Shown here one piece after another: positions 42,810 to 54,875 of a DNA stretch of 64,000 nt. The stretch is from Trifolium pratense (Eukaryota > Streptophyta > Magnoliopsida > Fabales > Fabaceae). The position numbers and the translations under genes were made by a program. The first letter of the stretch is position 1; each line of letters begins with the position of its first letter. The DNA is taken from NCBI RefSeq assembly GCF_020283565.1, contig NC_060063.1, forward strand, positions 41,376,856-41,440,855, read 5' to 3'. The notes under the pieces are model-generated. The model did not search any database. It had not been told where the DNA came from and saw nothing but the letters and a program-made list of their open reading frames with translations.

Positions 42810-45800
42810 ATGGTGGGACCTAAACGACACTTCCTCCCAATAATCCTCATCACTCTCGCCGCATTCATTTTCTACACTTACCACAACACTTCTCTCCCAT
42901 CTTCAATCATTGATTCAAACCCTAATTTCACTCTCAGAAACCCAATTCAAATAAACCCTAATTCCATCATTTCCCCCAATTTCACTTTCCTAATCAAAGT
43001 CCTTGCCTTTAATCGATTTGATTCCGTTTCTCGCTGCCTCCGTTCTCTTGCTGCCGCTGATTACCTCGGTGATCGTGTCCATCTCCATATCTACATTGAT
43101 CATTTTGCTTTTTTGACTGATGATGATTCTGTTGATTCGAAGCTGAGTGAATCGCGGAGGATTTTGGAGTTTGTTGATGGGTTTGATTGGAAATTTGGTG
43201 AAAAAGTTGTGCTTTATAGAACTGGGAATGTGGGTTTGCAAGCACAGTGGTTGGAAGCTTGGTGGCCTAGTTCAGATGATGAGTTTGCTTTTGTAGTTGA
43301 AGATGATTTGGAGGTTTCTTCGCTTTATTATGAGTTTGTTAAGACGGTGATTGTGAATTTCTATTATAATGCTTCTAATTATAGTCCTTCCATTTTTGGT
43401 GTTACATTGCAACGTGCAAGGTTTGTTCCAGGTACCATTTTTGTTTTATTTTCTTTGCTTTAAAATAAGGTAGAGTTGTTGCAATGGTTGGAATTGTTAT
43501 TTACATTGTGATTTATAGTTATAGGCAGAGTTTTAAGTTGTATTCTCGATTCTTGGTATTGTAGAGATTTGCAGTAATATGCGGCCGATGCAGTATCAAT
43601 ATGGTTGTGTTATAGTCGTTGGAACATAAAAAACCATTTTGTTGTGGTCTAGATCGCGGCTGTGGACATCTTTATAACCTTGGTTATAGGTTCAAGTTAT
43701 GCAATCAGTCATTTTTAAATACAAGATCATTATATAAGGCTTTCTACAATGCTCACGAGGAGTGTAACTCTTCTGTTGATTCCTACATATCAGGAATTTC
43801 ATAGGATAAGATTGTCCTTTATTTTTGCTTTAAAATATGTCACCTGGTTGTTGATAGCTAATGGAGATTAGATGTCGGGTGAATTTGGTTAGTGGGTACT
43901 TCGTGGATAATAAGATATTGGAGAGGAAAGAAGCAAGGCTTTCCTTGTGTAAGCGAATCCCCCATTAAGGATAGATATAAGAGTGGTCAGGAGTGTGTGC
44001 AAGGCTGAGCATAATGTATTGTTTGTTGCCTGTGCTATTTGTGAGAGAGATAGAATAAAATTGGTGGTCAGGGATGCTTAGCATATTGGTCATTGTTTGC
44101 CTGATATATGAAGTGAATTACTTAGCTAGAGTCGTCATATTGTTATTTGTCAATTTTGCTAATGATATCTGGGGGAAGGAAGCTGCATATTATTACTATT
44201 TGACCTTGTTTCACAAGGGGTGTTTACTATGATCCTCTGTTGTAGTGGCAGTGACAGTTGGATCATGCGTTGATGAGTCTTTTGTAGGATAAGAAACTTG
44301 GTATTATGAGAAGCCAATGTTTCAATGAACAAGAGAATATGGGGTTTTTTGTGTTAGTTGTCCTTGTTGTCAATCTCTCAAGTTAACGCAAAATCATACA
44401 AATCCACAATTCTAGGTATCAAAATTAAATTAAAAGTTGTTGTGTAAACTTCAGTACACACACACAGACTCGTTTCAACTTGCATAGATTCATGAGTTTT
44501 AAGATGATTGAATGAGGCTTCAGCGTAACGATTAGTTTTCCCCTATACCTAAAATGACAATGGTTCAGTGCTTTTTAAAACCCATTATACATTGGCTGAA
44601 TGATAAGGCTCCACTGTTAACTAAACATTAACTTCACAGTTGTAGCACTTGAATCCATAGATGCATCTAACGCCTCAGTGTTGTGAACGCATATACAATG
44701 GAGGTAAATGATATTGTATTGAGTCTCAAACCTATAGCCCATAAGACAAAGTCATGAACCAGAAAACATGAAGAAACTATTGTTGTTGTAACCTGCAAGC
44801 TTGCAATGGACCCAACAGACCATTGGGGTAAATGAACCCAAGTTACCCAACTCCAATGAGCTGAAATTTTGCTTACTTAGCCGAATCCGGCTCACAACAA
44901 GGGGAACCCAATTCCACCATCCTTCACTCTTTATTAATTTTGAAATTTCTGGCGATTTGTCAATATGTCTATCGCTTTTGAACTTGTTATGTAACTTACG
45001 TTTTCTTGTATGCTACGTTGTGAAAGTATCTTGTCATTTGTGAACCTGTCAATCAATTTTGCATAACGATGCTATGTTTGTGTATTCTGGTCTGGTCACA
45101 ACTAAAGTGCCACCAAGTTCAATCCTTTTTTTTTTGTGTTATTGTCAAGTTTGGTTAATGAGTTACAAAACTCAAAAGTCAAACAAAGGTTAATACCTTT
45201 TTTTGTGTTCTTTGCGTTATTGCTGCCTTTGTAATTGTATTCTACTTGTTCATTATCTTGTGAATTTCTATACAGTAATGTTGACGATGCAAATTGGTTT
45301 CTGGTTTGCAGGTAAGCATGGCAATAAATTGCAGTTGGATGACCAGACACGACTTTTTTTATACCAGTTGGTTGGTACGTGGGGGCAAATTCTCTTTCCA
45401 AAGCCATGGAAAGAGTTCAGATTGTGGTATGACAAAAACAAGGCAAAGGGAAATAAACCATTTCTTGAAGGGATGGTAATAAAATCTTCAAAGAATAAAT
45501 GTCTTGTTCTTCGCTCTTATTCAATTCTCAGGTATACATGAGCAGTTCATTCCTAATTTTCGTTCTGAAAAATTGTACAGGTGACTACAGGATGGTATAA
45601 GAAGATAGGGGAGAAAATATGGACACCTTGGTTCATCAAGTTTATTCAATCTCACGGTTACTTTAATATCTATGCAAATTTTTTGCATGAGAGAGCATTA
45701 AGTGTCTCTCACAGAGATGCTGGAGTAAACTATGGGAAAACTGCTGGACCTGATTCTCAGTTACTAGAAGAAAGATCCCTAGATTTCAATATTTTGGAAA

Positions 45801-46657
45801 TGCAGCCTTTGAGTAGTTTAAAATGGTTTGACTTTTGTTTCAGAGAAGTACGTCCCGGAAGGCATGTGAGGAACGTCGAAGAACTTGGAGCTTTGCTTCA
45901 TTCTCTACAGAAACGGGATAGTATTTTCTTAGTTAATCTTTTAGGGGTATCAGATGCTGTAGTAAGAAACTTACTATGCCACTTTGAGAGGCTAAATATA
46001 AGAAATTATATACTCATGGGTCCTCCATCTGATTCCTTATTCGATCTGGCTAGGAGGGGACATCCTGTAATCAATGTAGACCAATTTGTAAGTAGCATTG
46101 GGATGAATAAATTGACTTTGCAAGGTTCGAGTTTAGAGACCATAAAGGGTATTGTGGCAAAGGCTTATGTAATTAAAAAGTTTATTGAAAATAAGTATAA
46201 CACATGGGTTTTGGATGGGAGCATGCTTCTCACTTCTGATGTATTGCTCGAGTCTGGAGATCCCAAGGACGACTTCTGTGTTGCGAACAATTTGGAACTC
46301 TTTTATGCTAAAAGCTCACCGTCCAGTGAGAAAATCTGGACTAATGGCTTTGTGTCGAAAGTTGTTGCCATGGCAGACTCTTTGGGGAGAAAAGACTCTA
46401 CAACCCTGAGTTTTGTGTATATTGTACCAAAATTATTGGAACAGAACGGTGCGAGTATTAGAAGAGTCGACGAGACTTCTTTTGGCATGAAGATTGGGTC
46501 AAGTGGTCTTGGTAAATCTTCTCTAGGAGATAAAAAATTGGTATATTGGTCAACTGAGATGGAGCTGAATTCGATTCAGAAACGGCTCGAAGAGTTGAAT
46601 TTATGGAGTATAGACAGTGAATTATCATGCACAGCTGTGATTTGTCACAAGTCATAG
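42810..46657 (+). CDS. Membrane-anchored glycosyltransferase-like protein, 3 exons
   Basis: Exons 42810-43431, 45312-45475 and 45581-46657 (622, 164 and 1077 nt; GT-AG introns; phases 1 and 0) encode 620 residues. The N-terminus has a type II signal anchor (about residues 7-24, 'HFLPIILITLAAFIFYTY') preceded by Lys/Arg, so a Golgi-type topology is likely. Exon 1 resembles a GT-A fold: 'LIKVLAFNRFDSVSRCLRSL', 'HIYID', 'GNVGLQAQWLEAWWP' and the acidic 'FVVEDDLEVS', a plausible nucleotide-sugar/metal site. Exon 2 carries 'QLVGTWGQILFPKPWKEF' and exon 3 starts 'TTGWYKKIGEKIWTPWFIKF'. The whole is the arrangement of plant homologues of Arabidopsis At5g12260-type glycosyl transferases, whose substrate is unknown to me. 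The C-terminal half (from about residue 340) resembles nucleotide-diphospho-sugar-transferase-like domains. No break was found. Intron 1 is 1.88 kb and holds no recognised element. Confidence 0.83.
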
Positions 46658-48099
46658 CTTTTTATGGCAGTTAGAAGCAGTTCTACATTTTACTTTTCTT
46701 ATAATATTTGAGTTTTTTTTTTCTTCTTTCTTTCCAATTTAGCTTATATATATTCTTTGTTCTCATTTTGTATTATCAGTTGTATCAAATTAACTTGTCA
46801 ATATGAGGCTTAAGATGGAATGGAATTAAACAGTGAGTTGAATTTTGTGTTCAGGATTGAAATATTTGCTTTTATAGTAATCTTCCACTACAATTTTGTG
46901 TCCAGAATTTTGTGTCCAGAATTTTGTGTTCAGGATTGAAATATTTGCTTTTATTGAAATATTTGTCCTGTTATGTTATTCTGCGTTTCCCCCATCTGCC
47001 AAAGCTAGCCACAGTTACAGAAGACATGAATCAATTCTGTCAACCGCATAACCAAACACATACGAAATGAATTTTGTTTAAATTGAAACACAAAAAATAT
47101 AAAAGAATGACACAAAATAATGACTACTTTGGAAACAATTCCTTGTTTTTTAAATTGTTAAGAGTGCTAGAAACACTCTTTTTTATCAGTTTCTCTGCCG
47201 TCTCTCTTTAATTGGTTGAACTTAATGTGAATCTCTAGTTTTGAAAATAGATCTTACATAAAGTTATAAAGTGATTGTTAAGAGAATGTTATAAGGAGAA
47301 TTTTGTTTGTACTCCTTCATAAATTGTTTTTTGTGGGATTTCCACCAACAAAGGATTTTAGAGGAGCAAAGAAGATACACGAGAATAAAAGAGTCGATAC
47401 AGAAATATTATTTCATTGAGGGATATTTTAGGAACATTTTTATTTTTAAAGTGAAAGTAGTTAAATTTGATTATAATTGAGATCAAAACACCAAATATGT
47501 ATTTTTTGTTGTTTATATATTCGAGATTAGAGCGAATACATACATTGATTTATTGAACCATTAAGATGATACATTTTTTTTTTATATGAATTAAGATGAT
47601 ACATTAATAAACATTTTAAGTGGTTATAGACTTACATTGGTTAAAGGGAGCAAAGTAAAATGAATAAATTTTTTGAACAAATAAATAAATTAAGGTTATG
47701 CTATAAATTATAAGTTTATTTTTTTCGCACAAAATTATATATTTTTTTAGATTCTTTAATGTGTTTTTAAAAAATTATAAATTTATTAAAATACATCAAA
47801 GAAAATATTCTTTTTATGTAAACTGATAAAAACATGCTTAAAAGTAGTTCAGTTGATAATTACCTAAAAAAAATTAGACTAAACAACTAAAAAAATATAG
47901 AAAATGCGCAACATCGTCGCGAAACAATGATTAAGTAAATAAAAATAAATTTTTAAAAGTAATGCATTTAATGTTTTAAAATTTTTTTAAAAAATATTTT
48001 TCTATTTAAAATTTTTGCATTTATTTTTATTTTCTTAACTATTATCGGAAGTCACTATTTATTCAGGGTAAATTCTAATATGGATCACTTCATCAAGTG
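46658..48099. other. Intergenic DNA between the glycosyltransferase-like and eIF2B genes
   Basis: No gene. At 46870-46935 'aattttgtgtccag' is repeated in tandem, and 'caggattgaaatatttgctt' occurs twice about 80 bp apart. Confidence 0.55.
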
Positions 48100-48420
48100 G
48101 TTCATGGTGGACCAGTCATGAATAACATTATAACGAATACGAATTTTACAAAATCCACCGTTGGATTCAAAGCTTATATCATATAGATCATCCATGAAAA
48201 AATTTAGAAAAATTGAAAATCATTTGAAATGTTATTGAGACACATCAAGATTAAGGGTTTATTAAATAACGTAAATCTCGATGAATCTCAATAACATATC
48301 AAATGATTTTCAAAAATTTTTTAAAAATTTATGGATGATCTATACGATATAAACTTTCAATCCAACAGTGAATTTTGTAAAATTCATATTCGATAGATCA
48401 GTTGTCCACGGTGGTCCACC
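48100..48420. repeat. Foldback MITE, about 320 bp
   Basis: The two halves are inverted: 'ccaccgttggattcaaag' near 48160 pairs with 'ctttcaatccaacagtg' near 48354. 'atagatcatccatgaa' pairs with 'ttatggatgatctata', and 'tcatttgaaatgttattgag' pairs with 'ctcaataacatatcaaatga'. The outer ends carry 'catggtggacca' and 'tggtccaccgta'. It is non-coding. Confidence 0.78.
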
Positions 48421-48552
48421 GTAGCCTTAGCCTTTATTCGGCATTACCCAAAAAAAATTATTGTATGATTTGAAAAAAGAAAAATGACAGTGCAATGAAA
48501 TTAAATTAGGGATTCTGAATTTCTGATAGCAACAAAACGAAAGAGAAAACGC

Positions 48553-51500
48553 ATGGAAAGTGAAGCTCCAACAATGGAGAATAATCCTAAAATTTCAGCC
48601 TATTACCAAACGAGGTTAGCGCACTTCGGCGTCGTCAGTACAGAGTGGTTAGCTCAGGCTCAATCCGCAACAAACCCTCTTCCATCATCATCAACCGATT
48701 CAGATACTGATAAAGTTACCAATTTCTCTGTAATCGATGAATTCAACCGGTGGCGTAGTCATCCCGATTTGGCCGAAGCTGTTGCCGCAATTCGTGCCCT
48801 TGCTGCTGTTATCAGCTCTAGCAAAGCTTCTACTATGATGCAACTCGAAATTGAACTCAAAAATGCCTCTGATACTCTTAAAGTTTGCATTTTTATCCTT
48901 TTCTTGTTTTTCTTAATTTAGTAAATTAAGAGTGTGTTTTTGGTTAGAATCTGTTTGTGAATAGTTTTTGGTTAGAATAGTATTTGGGAAATGATGCTGA
49001 AAATGATACTATGAAGTACTACTAGTCTAGGAACTATAAAGTACGGGCACAGACACGGATACCTGAAACGATACCGACACATAGAAGTGATTGAATGTAA
49101 CCACGTGTGTTAGTTTCAGTGTTATACAATGGACATGTTTGACACTTAGACACCTTATATATGAAATGTCAATGCTACATTATGGATCTGTTTGGACTGA
49201 CTTATTTGAGCTTATTTACTGGTATAAGTTTTGTGAGACTGTTTGGGAGAACTTATGAAAATAGATTATGACAATTTTCATAAGTTTTTTCAGCTTATTT
49301 TCATAAGTTCTCCAATATAGTATATGAAAACAGATTTTGGTATATATAAAAGCAATTTATCTTTATTTTATTTGTTGCTATAAACTTAGCTTATGTAAGC
49401 TTATACATAAGCGCTTATCATGATAAGTGCTTGTGCTATAAGCCGCAAATAAGTTGTTTATCCAATAAGGTTTTTAGGAAAGTTTATTAAAAAAAAAAAG
49501 CTTGTTTCATAAAAATAGTCTATGACATATTCATAATCTGTTTTCGGCTTATTTCAATAAGGTTTTCAGGATATTTTATAAAAACAGCAGTTTAACTACA
49601 TTTTGTGATAAACCGTAACCCTTTAATCATACATATAAGCACTTGTGTGATAGACCCTATAGTCAATTAAATGTACCCTAAATGAGATATGAAAAAAAAA
49701 TAATAGTGTTGAAAAATAGGAAGTGGTAGTTTTTATTTCTTTTATATTTTTGAATTATCTAGTTTTGTGATGAATTTGTTATGTTGAATGTGGGTTAAAT
49801 CTAACGTTTACATTAACAGGCATGGGATACAACCTCTATCTCATTGACAGCGGCATCTGATCTGTTTATGAGATACGTGACAAGGACCTCTGCTTTGGAA
49901 TTTGAAGACTTCAACTCTGCTAAATCTCGCTTGATTGAGCGTGCTGACAAGTTTGGGGAAATTTCCTACAAGGTTTGTTTCTGTGTGTGTTGTTCGTTGT
50001 GGTGTTAACTCTTTCTTACTCCTGATGGTGCCTGAATTGGTTATTTGTTTGTTTTTTTTTTTGTAGGCTCGCAAAATTATTGCAATGCTTAGTCAAGATT
50101 TTATATTTGATGGTTGTACCATTTTGGTTCATGGTTTTTCCAGAGTTGTCTTTGAAGTTCTTAAACTGGCTGCACATAATAAGAAACGCTTTCGGGTCTT
50201 CTGCACAGGTTTTTTTTTTCTCTCTCTCTCTCTCTCTGTCTAAACTCTTTAGTACATGTTTGCACATTAGCATATGCCTCAAAATTACTGTTCACGTTTA
50301 TACCTTGTTTCATAATGGCTGGTCTGATCCAATGGAAAACCGACTTTTTCTTACTTCTGCTAAAATCATGGTGTAGGACTCAAAATAGTGTTCAGATATT
50401 AGCCAATGTGATTGTTTAAAACAAGTTCCTGGTTTGAAATTCAGTTTGCTTGTAATCTAAATATGCAGTTAATGCGATGGATTTCACTGTTTGTTAGGAA
50501 TGGGTTAAGTGAATATAATACAAGTATACAACTATACAAGTAACTAGACTCATATTTAGGTTTTTTGGGAGTTAAAAGGGAAAGGAAGTTGAGGTCTACG
50601 TCGGAGGAGGGAAGAGAAATCCCTCACCTAGTTTGAGAGTGTTTTCGGAGGGAAAGTAAAAGCTTCTAAGTTTTTTTTTTTTTTTTTTTTTTGACAAATA
50701 TTTTTAAGTTATAACCAATATTTTATGTTTCTGGTGTATTATAAGAAGTGGGAAAGGATTTGAGTAATTTTTCAATCCCTCCAAAACTGTCCCTTCCCCT
50801 TTCAACTCCCAAACAATTCCTTAATGTCTTATGATTTTGTATCAAGATGTGGGTTCAGGCTCATTAATGGAGAAATCTTTCACTTTTAGCTACCATTGAC
50901 TGCCTAACATTAGTTTCAGACCAAAACTCAAGACCTTTGCATGTAATCATCTTAGTTTCATGGTAATTGACCGATTTTCTCAAGATAGTAATATAAAGAA
51001 TATTTTTTCCAATGTTTAGAAGCTTGGTGGAGATAGTTGGAGCTGTATTTATTAATTCTATTGGCCTGCTAATTTGGTCATGTTTTTAAGTCTTCTGTAT
51101 AATTTCCTTAACATCCCATGGTCTCCCCTCTACGGGGAATTTGTCTCTGTTAATTGTTTTCTGTTGGAGTTATGAGTTTTAGATAAAAGATGAAGAATTA
51201 TGATTATGATGTAATATGGTATAATAAACTTGATACAAGAGGCTAAACACTAACCCCTATTTATAAGGATACAAGACTCCTAATCCTAGGATACATTCTA
51301 AGATAAGAAACTCATCCCACAAGATAAACTTAGATACTCTAACATACTATCAAGATATTATACGACATTTTCTTATCTAACATTTTCATTATTACCAATT
51401 TGAGATTCAAACTCTATAAATTATAATAGTTTTACTTTCCCTAACTTTGCAGAGGGGAGACCAGACCGAACAGGTTTAAGGTTGTCCCATGAGCTGGCCA

Positions 51501-52045
51501 AGCTCGATGTTCCTGTGAAACTGGTGATAGACTCTGCAGTGGCTTACACTATGGATGAGGTAGACATGGTAATTGTGGGGGCAGACGGAGTTGTTGAAAG
51601 TGGTGGTATAATTAACATGATGGGGACATATCAAATTGCATTGGTTGCAAAGAGTATGAATAAGCCAGTCTATGTGGCTGCCGAAAGCTACAAGGTACTT
51701 TTCACTAGTTACTACCAACACTTATCAATCTAATATTTCAGTTGTTAGTACTATAGAATGCCTGCATCATTCTGTGAAGTGTTATATATTAAATAGGAAT
51801 TGATCTTGTCTAATTACATGTTCTGTTTTACTCTGCAGTTTGCTCGTCATTACCCTCTGGACCAAAAGGATTTGGTGCCGGCCATACGACCAGTTGATTT
51901 TGGTGTACCTATTCCATTGAAGGTTGACGTTGAATGCTCTGCCCGGGATTATACTCCTCCTCAATATCTGACTCTGCTTTTCACAGATTTAGGTGTTCTT
52001 ACTCCATCAGTTGTTAGTGATGAGCTCATCCAGCTATACTTATAA
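48553..52045 (+). CDS. EIF2B1: Translation initiation factor eIF2B subunit alpha, 5 exons
   Basis: Exons 48553-48882, 49820-49972, 50067-50208, 51453-51694 and 51839-52045 (330, 153, 142, 242 and 207 nt; GT-AG introns; phases 0, 0, 1, 0) encode 357 residues, close to the family length. eIF2B is the GTP exchange factor for eIF2, and the alpha subunit is a regulatory member of its Rossmann-like core, binding phosphorylated eIF2. Visible family features: 'AVAAIRALAAVI' in exon 1; 'LIERADKFGEISYK' in exon 2; 'ILVHGFSRVVFEVLKLAA' in exon 3; then 'EGRPDRTGLRLSHELAKLDV', 'DSAVAYTMDEVDMVIVGADG' and 'GGIINMMGTYQIALVAK' in exon 4, the conserved nucleotide-binding-like region of eIF2B alpha/beta/delta and MTNA proteins. 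Exon 5 ends in 'DLGVLTPSVVSDELIQLYL'. The ATG at 48553 is the first in frame, with a second Met at residue 8. All phases fit and no damage is seen. Introns 1 and 3 carry MITEs and a solo LTR. Confidence 0.93.
49185..49470. repeat. MITE in intron 1 of the eIF2B alpha gene
   Basis: 'ggatctgtttggactgactt' at the left and 'aataagttgtttatccaa' at the right are inverted relatives, and inner 'agaacttatgaaaata' pairs with 'tattttcataagttct'. This is the same general family style as the MITE at 39845-40062. Ends were only approximately placed. Confidence 0.6.
50563..50822. repeat. MITE in intron 3 of the eIF2B alpha gene
   Basis: The left end 'tttgggagttaaaaggga' pairs with the right end 'cccctttcaactcccaaa'. 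An internal poly-T run (about 50671-50692) interrupts it. Approximately 260 bp, non-coding. It lies 360 bp from a solo LTR in the same intron. Confidence 0.65.
51162..51382 (-). mobile_element. Solo LTR in intron 3 of the eIF2B alpha gene, 221 bp
   Basis: The block starts tgttggagtt and ends tatctaaca, with a perfect 5-bp duplication, ttttc, on both sides (51157-51161 and 51383-51387). On the minus strand a TATA-like ttataaatagggg appears at about 51268-51280, which sets the probable orientation. No interior remains. It lies just upstream of exon 4, about 70 bp from the 3' splice site. Confidence 0.85.
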
Positions 52046-52680
52046 TCACAGCATATAATTTTCGTCTAATTTTTTTAAACGTTGGCTTAAGTTCATGATA
52101 GTTTCTCTTATGAAACAATTTTGTAATACAAGTATGTGCGTTGGCAACTTCAGTATCACTGGGGATAGTTTTTTTTTTAATTGTATTTGTTAGGCTAAGG
52201 TTCGAAGAAATGCAAGGGCTGCAAGTTCAACCCATATAACTGAATGTGAATTATAAATAATTTAGTTCAAGATACACTTGGACACTAAATGTGAATTCCT
52301 AGCTCCTTGTTGTTTAAGTAAGGACAAACATCTCACTACAGACTACAGCAGTTCACATTTTAGTGTGTCTGCATCCCATTTCATATCTTCTAGCTTTATG
52401 GTTTTGTGTTTTTAGATTTGAAGTTCTTAAATATAAAGGGTTTCTACAGTACACAAACACAGGTCAATAATAACCTTAAAATTTCTCTTACGTTTTGTTA
52501 GCCTGTAAATTGAGAAATAAAAATACAAAAAGCATTTGATGTTATGAAAATTGAAAAACATTACGGTTATACCAAGTTTTTAAATTGAATAAGATTAGTT
52601 TTTGAGGCAAAACATTAATAATTATTAGCAGACATTTTTATTGAAAAAATTAACATAAAAATCAAAATTAAAAATCAAAA
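52046..52680. other. Intergenic DNA downstream of the eIF2B alpha gene
   Basis: This includes the presumed 3' untranslated region. No gene or clear repeat was found. Confidence 0.5.
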
Positions 52681-52912
52681 TTTCTCTTATGTTGGTGTCT
52701 CGGAGGTTAGTATGTTGATTTATAATATTAAGAATTTGTTAGTTTTATATCCAATCTTTGAAGTTATGTTTGTTTGATGACAAACAAATATAAGCAAATA
52801 TGATTGCTCATACTTGGTAGTCACCATGTTTTTTATTTGATTCCTCTTGTATTGAAACTTTGGTGAATAATGAAATGAGTTATATTTGTGTTGATAAAAG
52901 GAAAATTTCTCT
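52681..52912 (+). pseudogene. LINE RNase H domain C-terminal fragment
   Basis: About 230 bp nearly identical to 54018-54242 ('ttatgttggtgtctcggagg' through 'tgataaaaggaaaa'). In the longer copy this stretch is the end of a LINE-type RNase H domain plus its 3' trailer. Only the tail is present here. Confidence 0.68.
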
Positions 52913-53299
52913 TGGTTAAAAATCAAAATTAAAACATTCAAATAAATTATACACCTACAGGCTACAGAATAATTTCACGTTATTTTTCTCCCTCAAAATA
53001 ATTTTTTTTTAAGTATTAACCCTCTAAGTCTCGAGGAAGGGAGATCCGGTAATCTAGAGTTCAGCTGTGAGGTAAGTAAAGTCTGGCAAATAATTATTCC
53101 CACCAAGAATCAAACTCGGATTCTCCTGAACGATTCGTCTTAGTGGAAATTTATTAATCACTTGAGTACAATGTCTTAGTTTAAAATCTTACAACAAAAA
53201 GTTATTCTATTTTAAAAAATTAACATACAAATCAATTTGCTCAATTGCAAATACTTACCTTCCGAGAGAAACGAGACTAAATTGGTTGAGAGTGTTTCG

Positions 53300-53765
53300 C
53301 GGTCCCTACTTTTCTCGCGCGCTTTTTGGGATTTTAAAAATACCCTCCTCGCAAGATAACCAGCTAATATTAAAGGGGTGTAAAATCTAGAAAAACACAG
53401 CTAGCTACTTAAACTGCGAACTCAAAGGAGCGCAAGATTTGGAGAAACATAGTTCACTACTTACAGTGCGAACTTAGCGAACTCAGTTCGCACTTTAACC
53501 AACGAACCTTGTAAAATCTAATATTTTTGTCCCTTTTATCCTTTCTTCACCCCTATGAAAATATTTTTATAAGGTTCGCTAGTTAAAGTACGGTTCATAT
53601 TTTTATAAGGTTCGCTAGTTAAAGTGTGAATTGAGTTCACATTTTAAATAGCTAACGGTGTTTTTCCATACTTTGCAGTTTGCACCCCTTCAACACGTTA
53701 GTTATCTTGCGAGGAAAGTATTTTGGAAATTTCAGGGGCCATACGAGAAAGACAAGGGGCGCAAA
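53300..53765. repeat. Foldback repeat with 'gttcgctagttaaagt' units
   Basis: The outer arms pair over about 65 bp: 'cctcgcaagataac' at 53346-53359 with 'gttatcttgcgagg' at about 53701-53714, and 'aaaggggtg' with 'caccccttc'. Inside, 'gcgaactcagttcgc' is itself palindromic, and 'ataaggttcgctagttaaag' occurs twice about 40 bp apart. Probably a MITE or decayed foldback transposon. Ends are approximate. Confidence 0.65.
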
Positions 53766-54245
53766 AAGAAACACGCGTTGGTTGAAATATAATGTGGACA
53801 CCAGATTTCATGATAGGGGGAAAGTGACAAGCATCTGTTTTAGTTTTCATAACAATGGTTGCGCATTTGTGGCTGCAGTAACAAGCTAGAACAGCAGCAG
53901 AATTTCAATCATCAAAGGGGAGGCAGCAGCCCTATTCTAAGCGTTGCGCGTGATAATGAATATGACAATGTGATAATTGAAAGGGATGCTCAAGATGTTG
54001 TTGACGCTATCTCTTCGAATTATGTTGGTGTCTCGGAGGTTAGTATGTTGATTTCTAATATTAAGAATTTGTTAGTTTTATATCCAAACTTTGAAGTTAT
54101 GTTTGTTAGATGACAAACAAATATAAGCAAATATGATTGCTCATACTTGGCAGTCACCATGTTTTTGATTTGATTCCTCCTTGTATTGAAACTTCTGTGA
54201 ATAATGAGATGAGCTATATTTGTGTTGATAAAAGGAAAAAAGAAA
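53766..54245 (+). pseudogene. LINE RNase H domain remnant
   Basis: 'RWLKYNVDTRFHDRGKVTSI' and 'FSFHNNGCAFVAA' (frame 53680-53889) begin an RVT_3-type RNase H. After a stop and frame change, 'EYDNVIIERDAQDVVDAISS' and 'VSMLISNIKNLLVLYPNFEV' (frame 53859-54113) continue it. The first catalytic Asp is present ('NVDTR'). The central Glu region ('GEAAAL') appears only across a frame break. It is not functional. Confidence 0.72.
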
Positions 54246-54875
54246 AAAGAAAACACTTCCATTCTTTCTTTACCGTAAAAAAAACTATAATGCTTTTAAC
54301 AAATTGAGTGTCCACATTATAGTCTCCTTCACCAGTCATTTGTCTTTATAAAATTATACTTTTTTGTTGAACTACAATTCTAAAATTATACTACTTTTTG
54401 TTGAACTACAAATCTACATGATCACTACTCAAGTTATTCTAAATATTTTCCTGAAAATGAATGAGTATATGCAAAAATGTCTGCATGAAATAGAAAGACT
54501 TCAAATTATCTATTAGATTAAATCATATAAACATGCTCAGTACCTAAGTCTATACATTTTCCTTTTGATACAGTAGAACAGTGGGAATAAAGTCAACTTC
54601 AAATCACTGCTCATAATGGAGAGCTTGATCGTAGTCGAAACTGGTATCAGTTCCATAATATGAATTAGGAAATTTTGTCCCCCTTAATCAAGAACAAAGG
54701 TAGAAGGGGTTGAGGAAAGCCTACTCCTAATGACATTCGTGTCGATTAAACCTAATTCTCATTTTTTGAATCCTATATATTTCCCTAATCTATCTAAAAG
54801 ATAGTGATTACAGATAAATCAACAAAGGGACGAACTAGTTGGCCCCTATTCCAGAAGCGGGTGGAGGAAACTATA
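54246..54875. other. Intergenic DNA, includes 3' end of the ARID gene
   Basis: No separate gene is seen. The last part before 54876 is presumably the 3' untranslated region of the minus-strand ARID-PHD gene. Confidence 0.5.
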
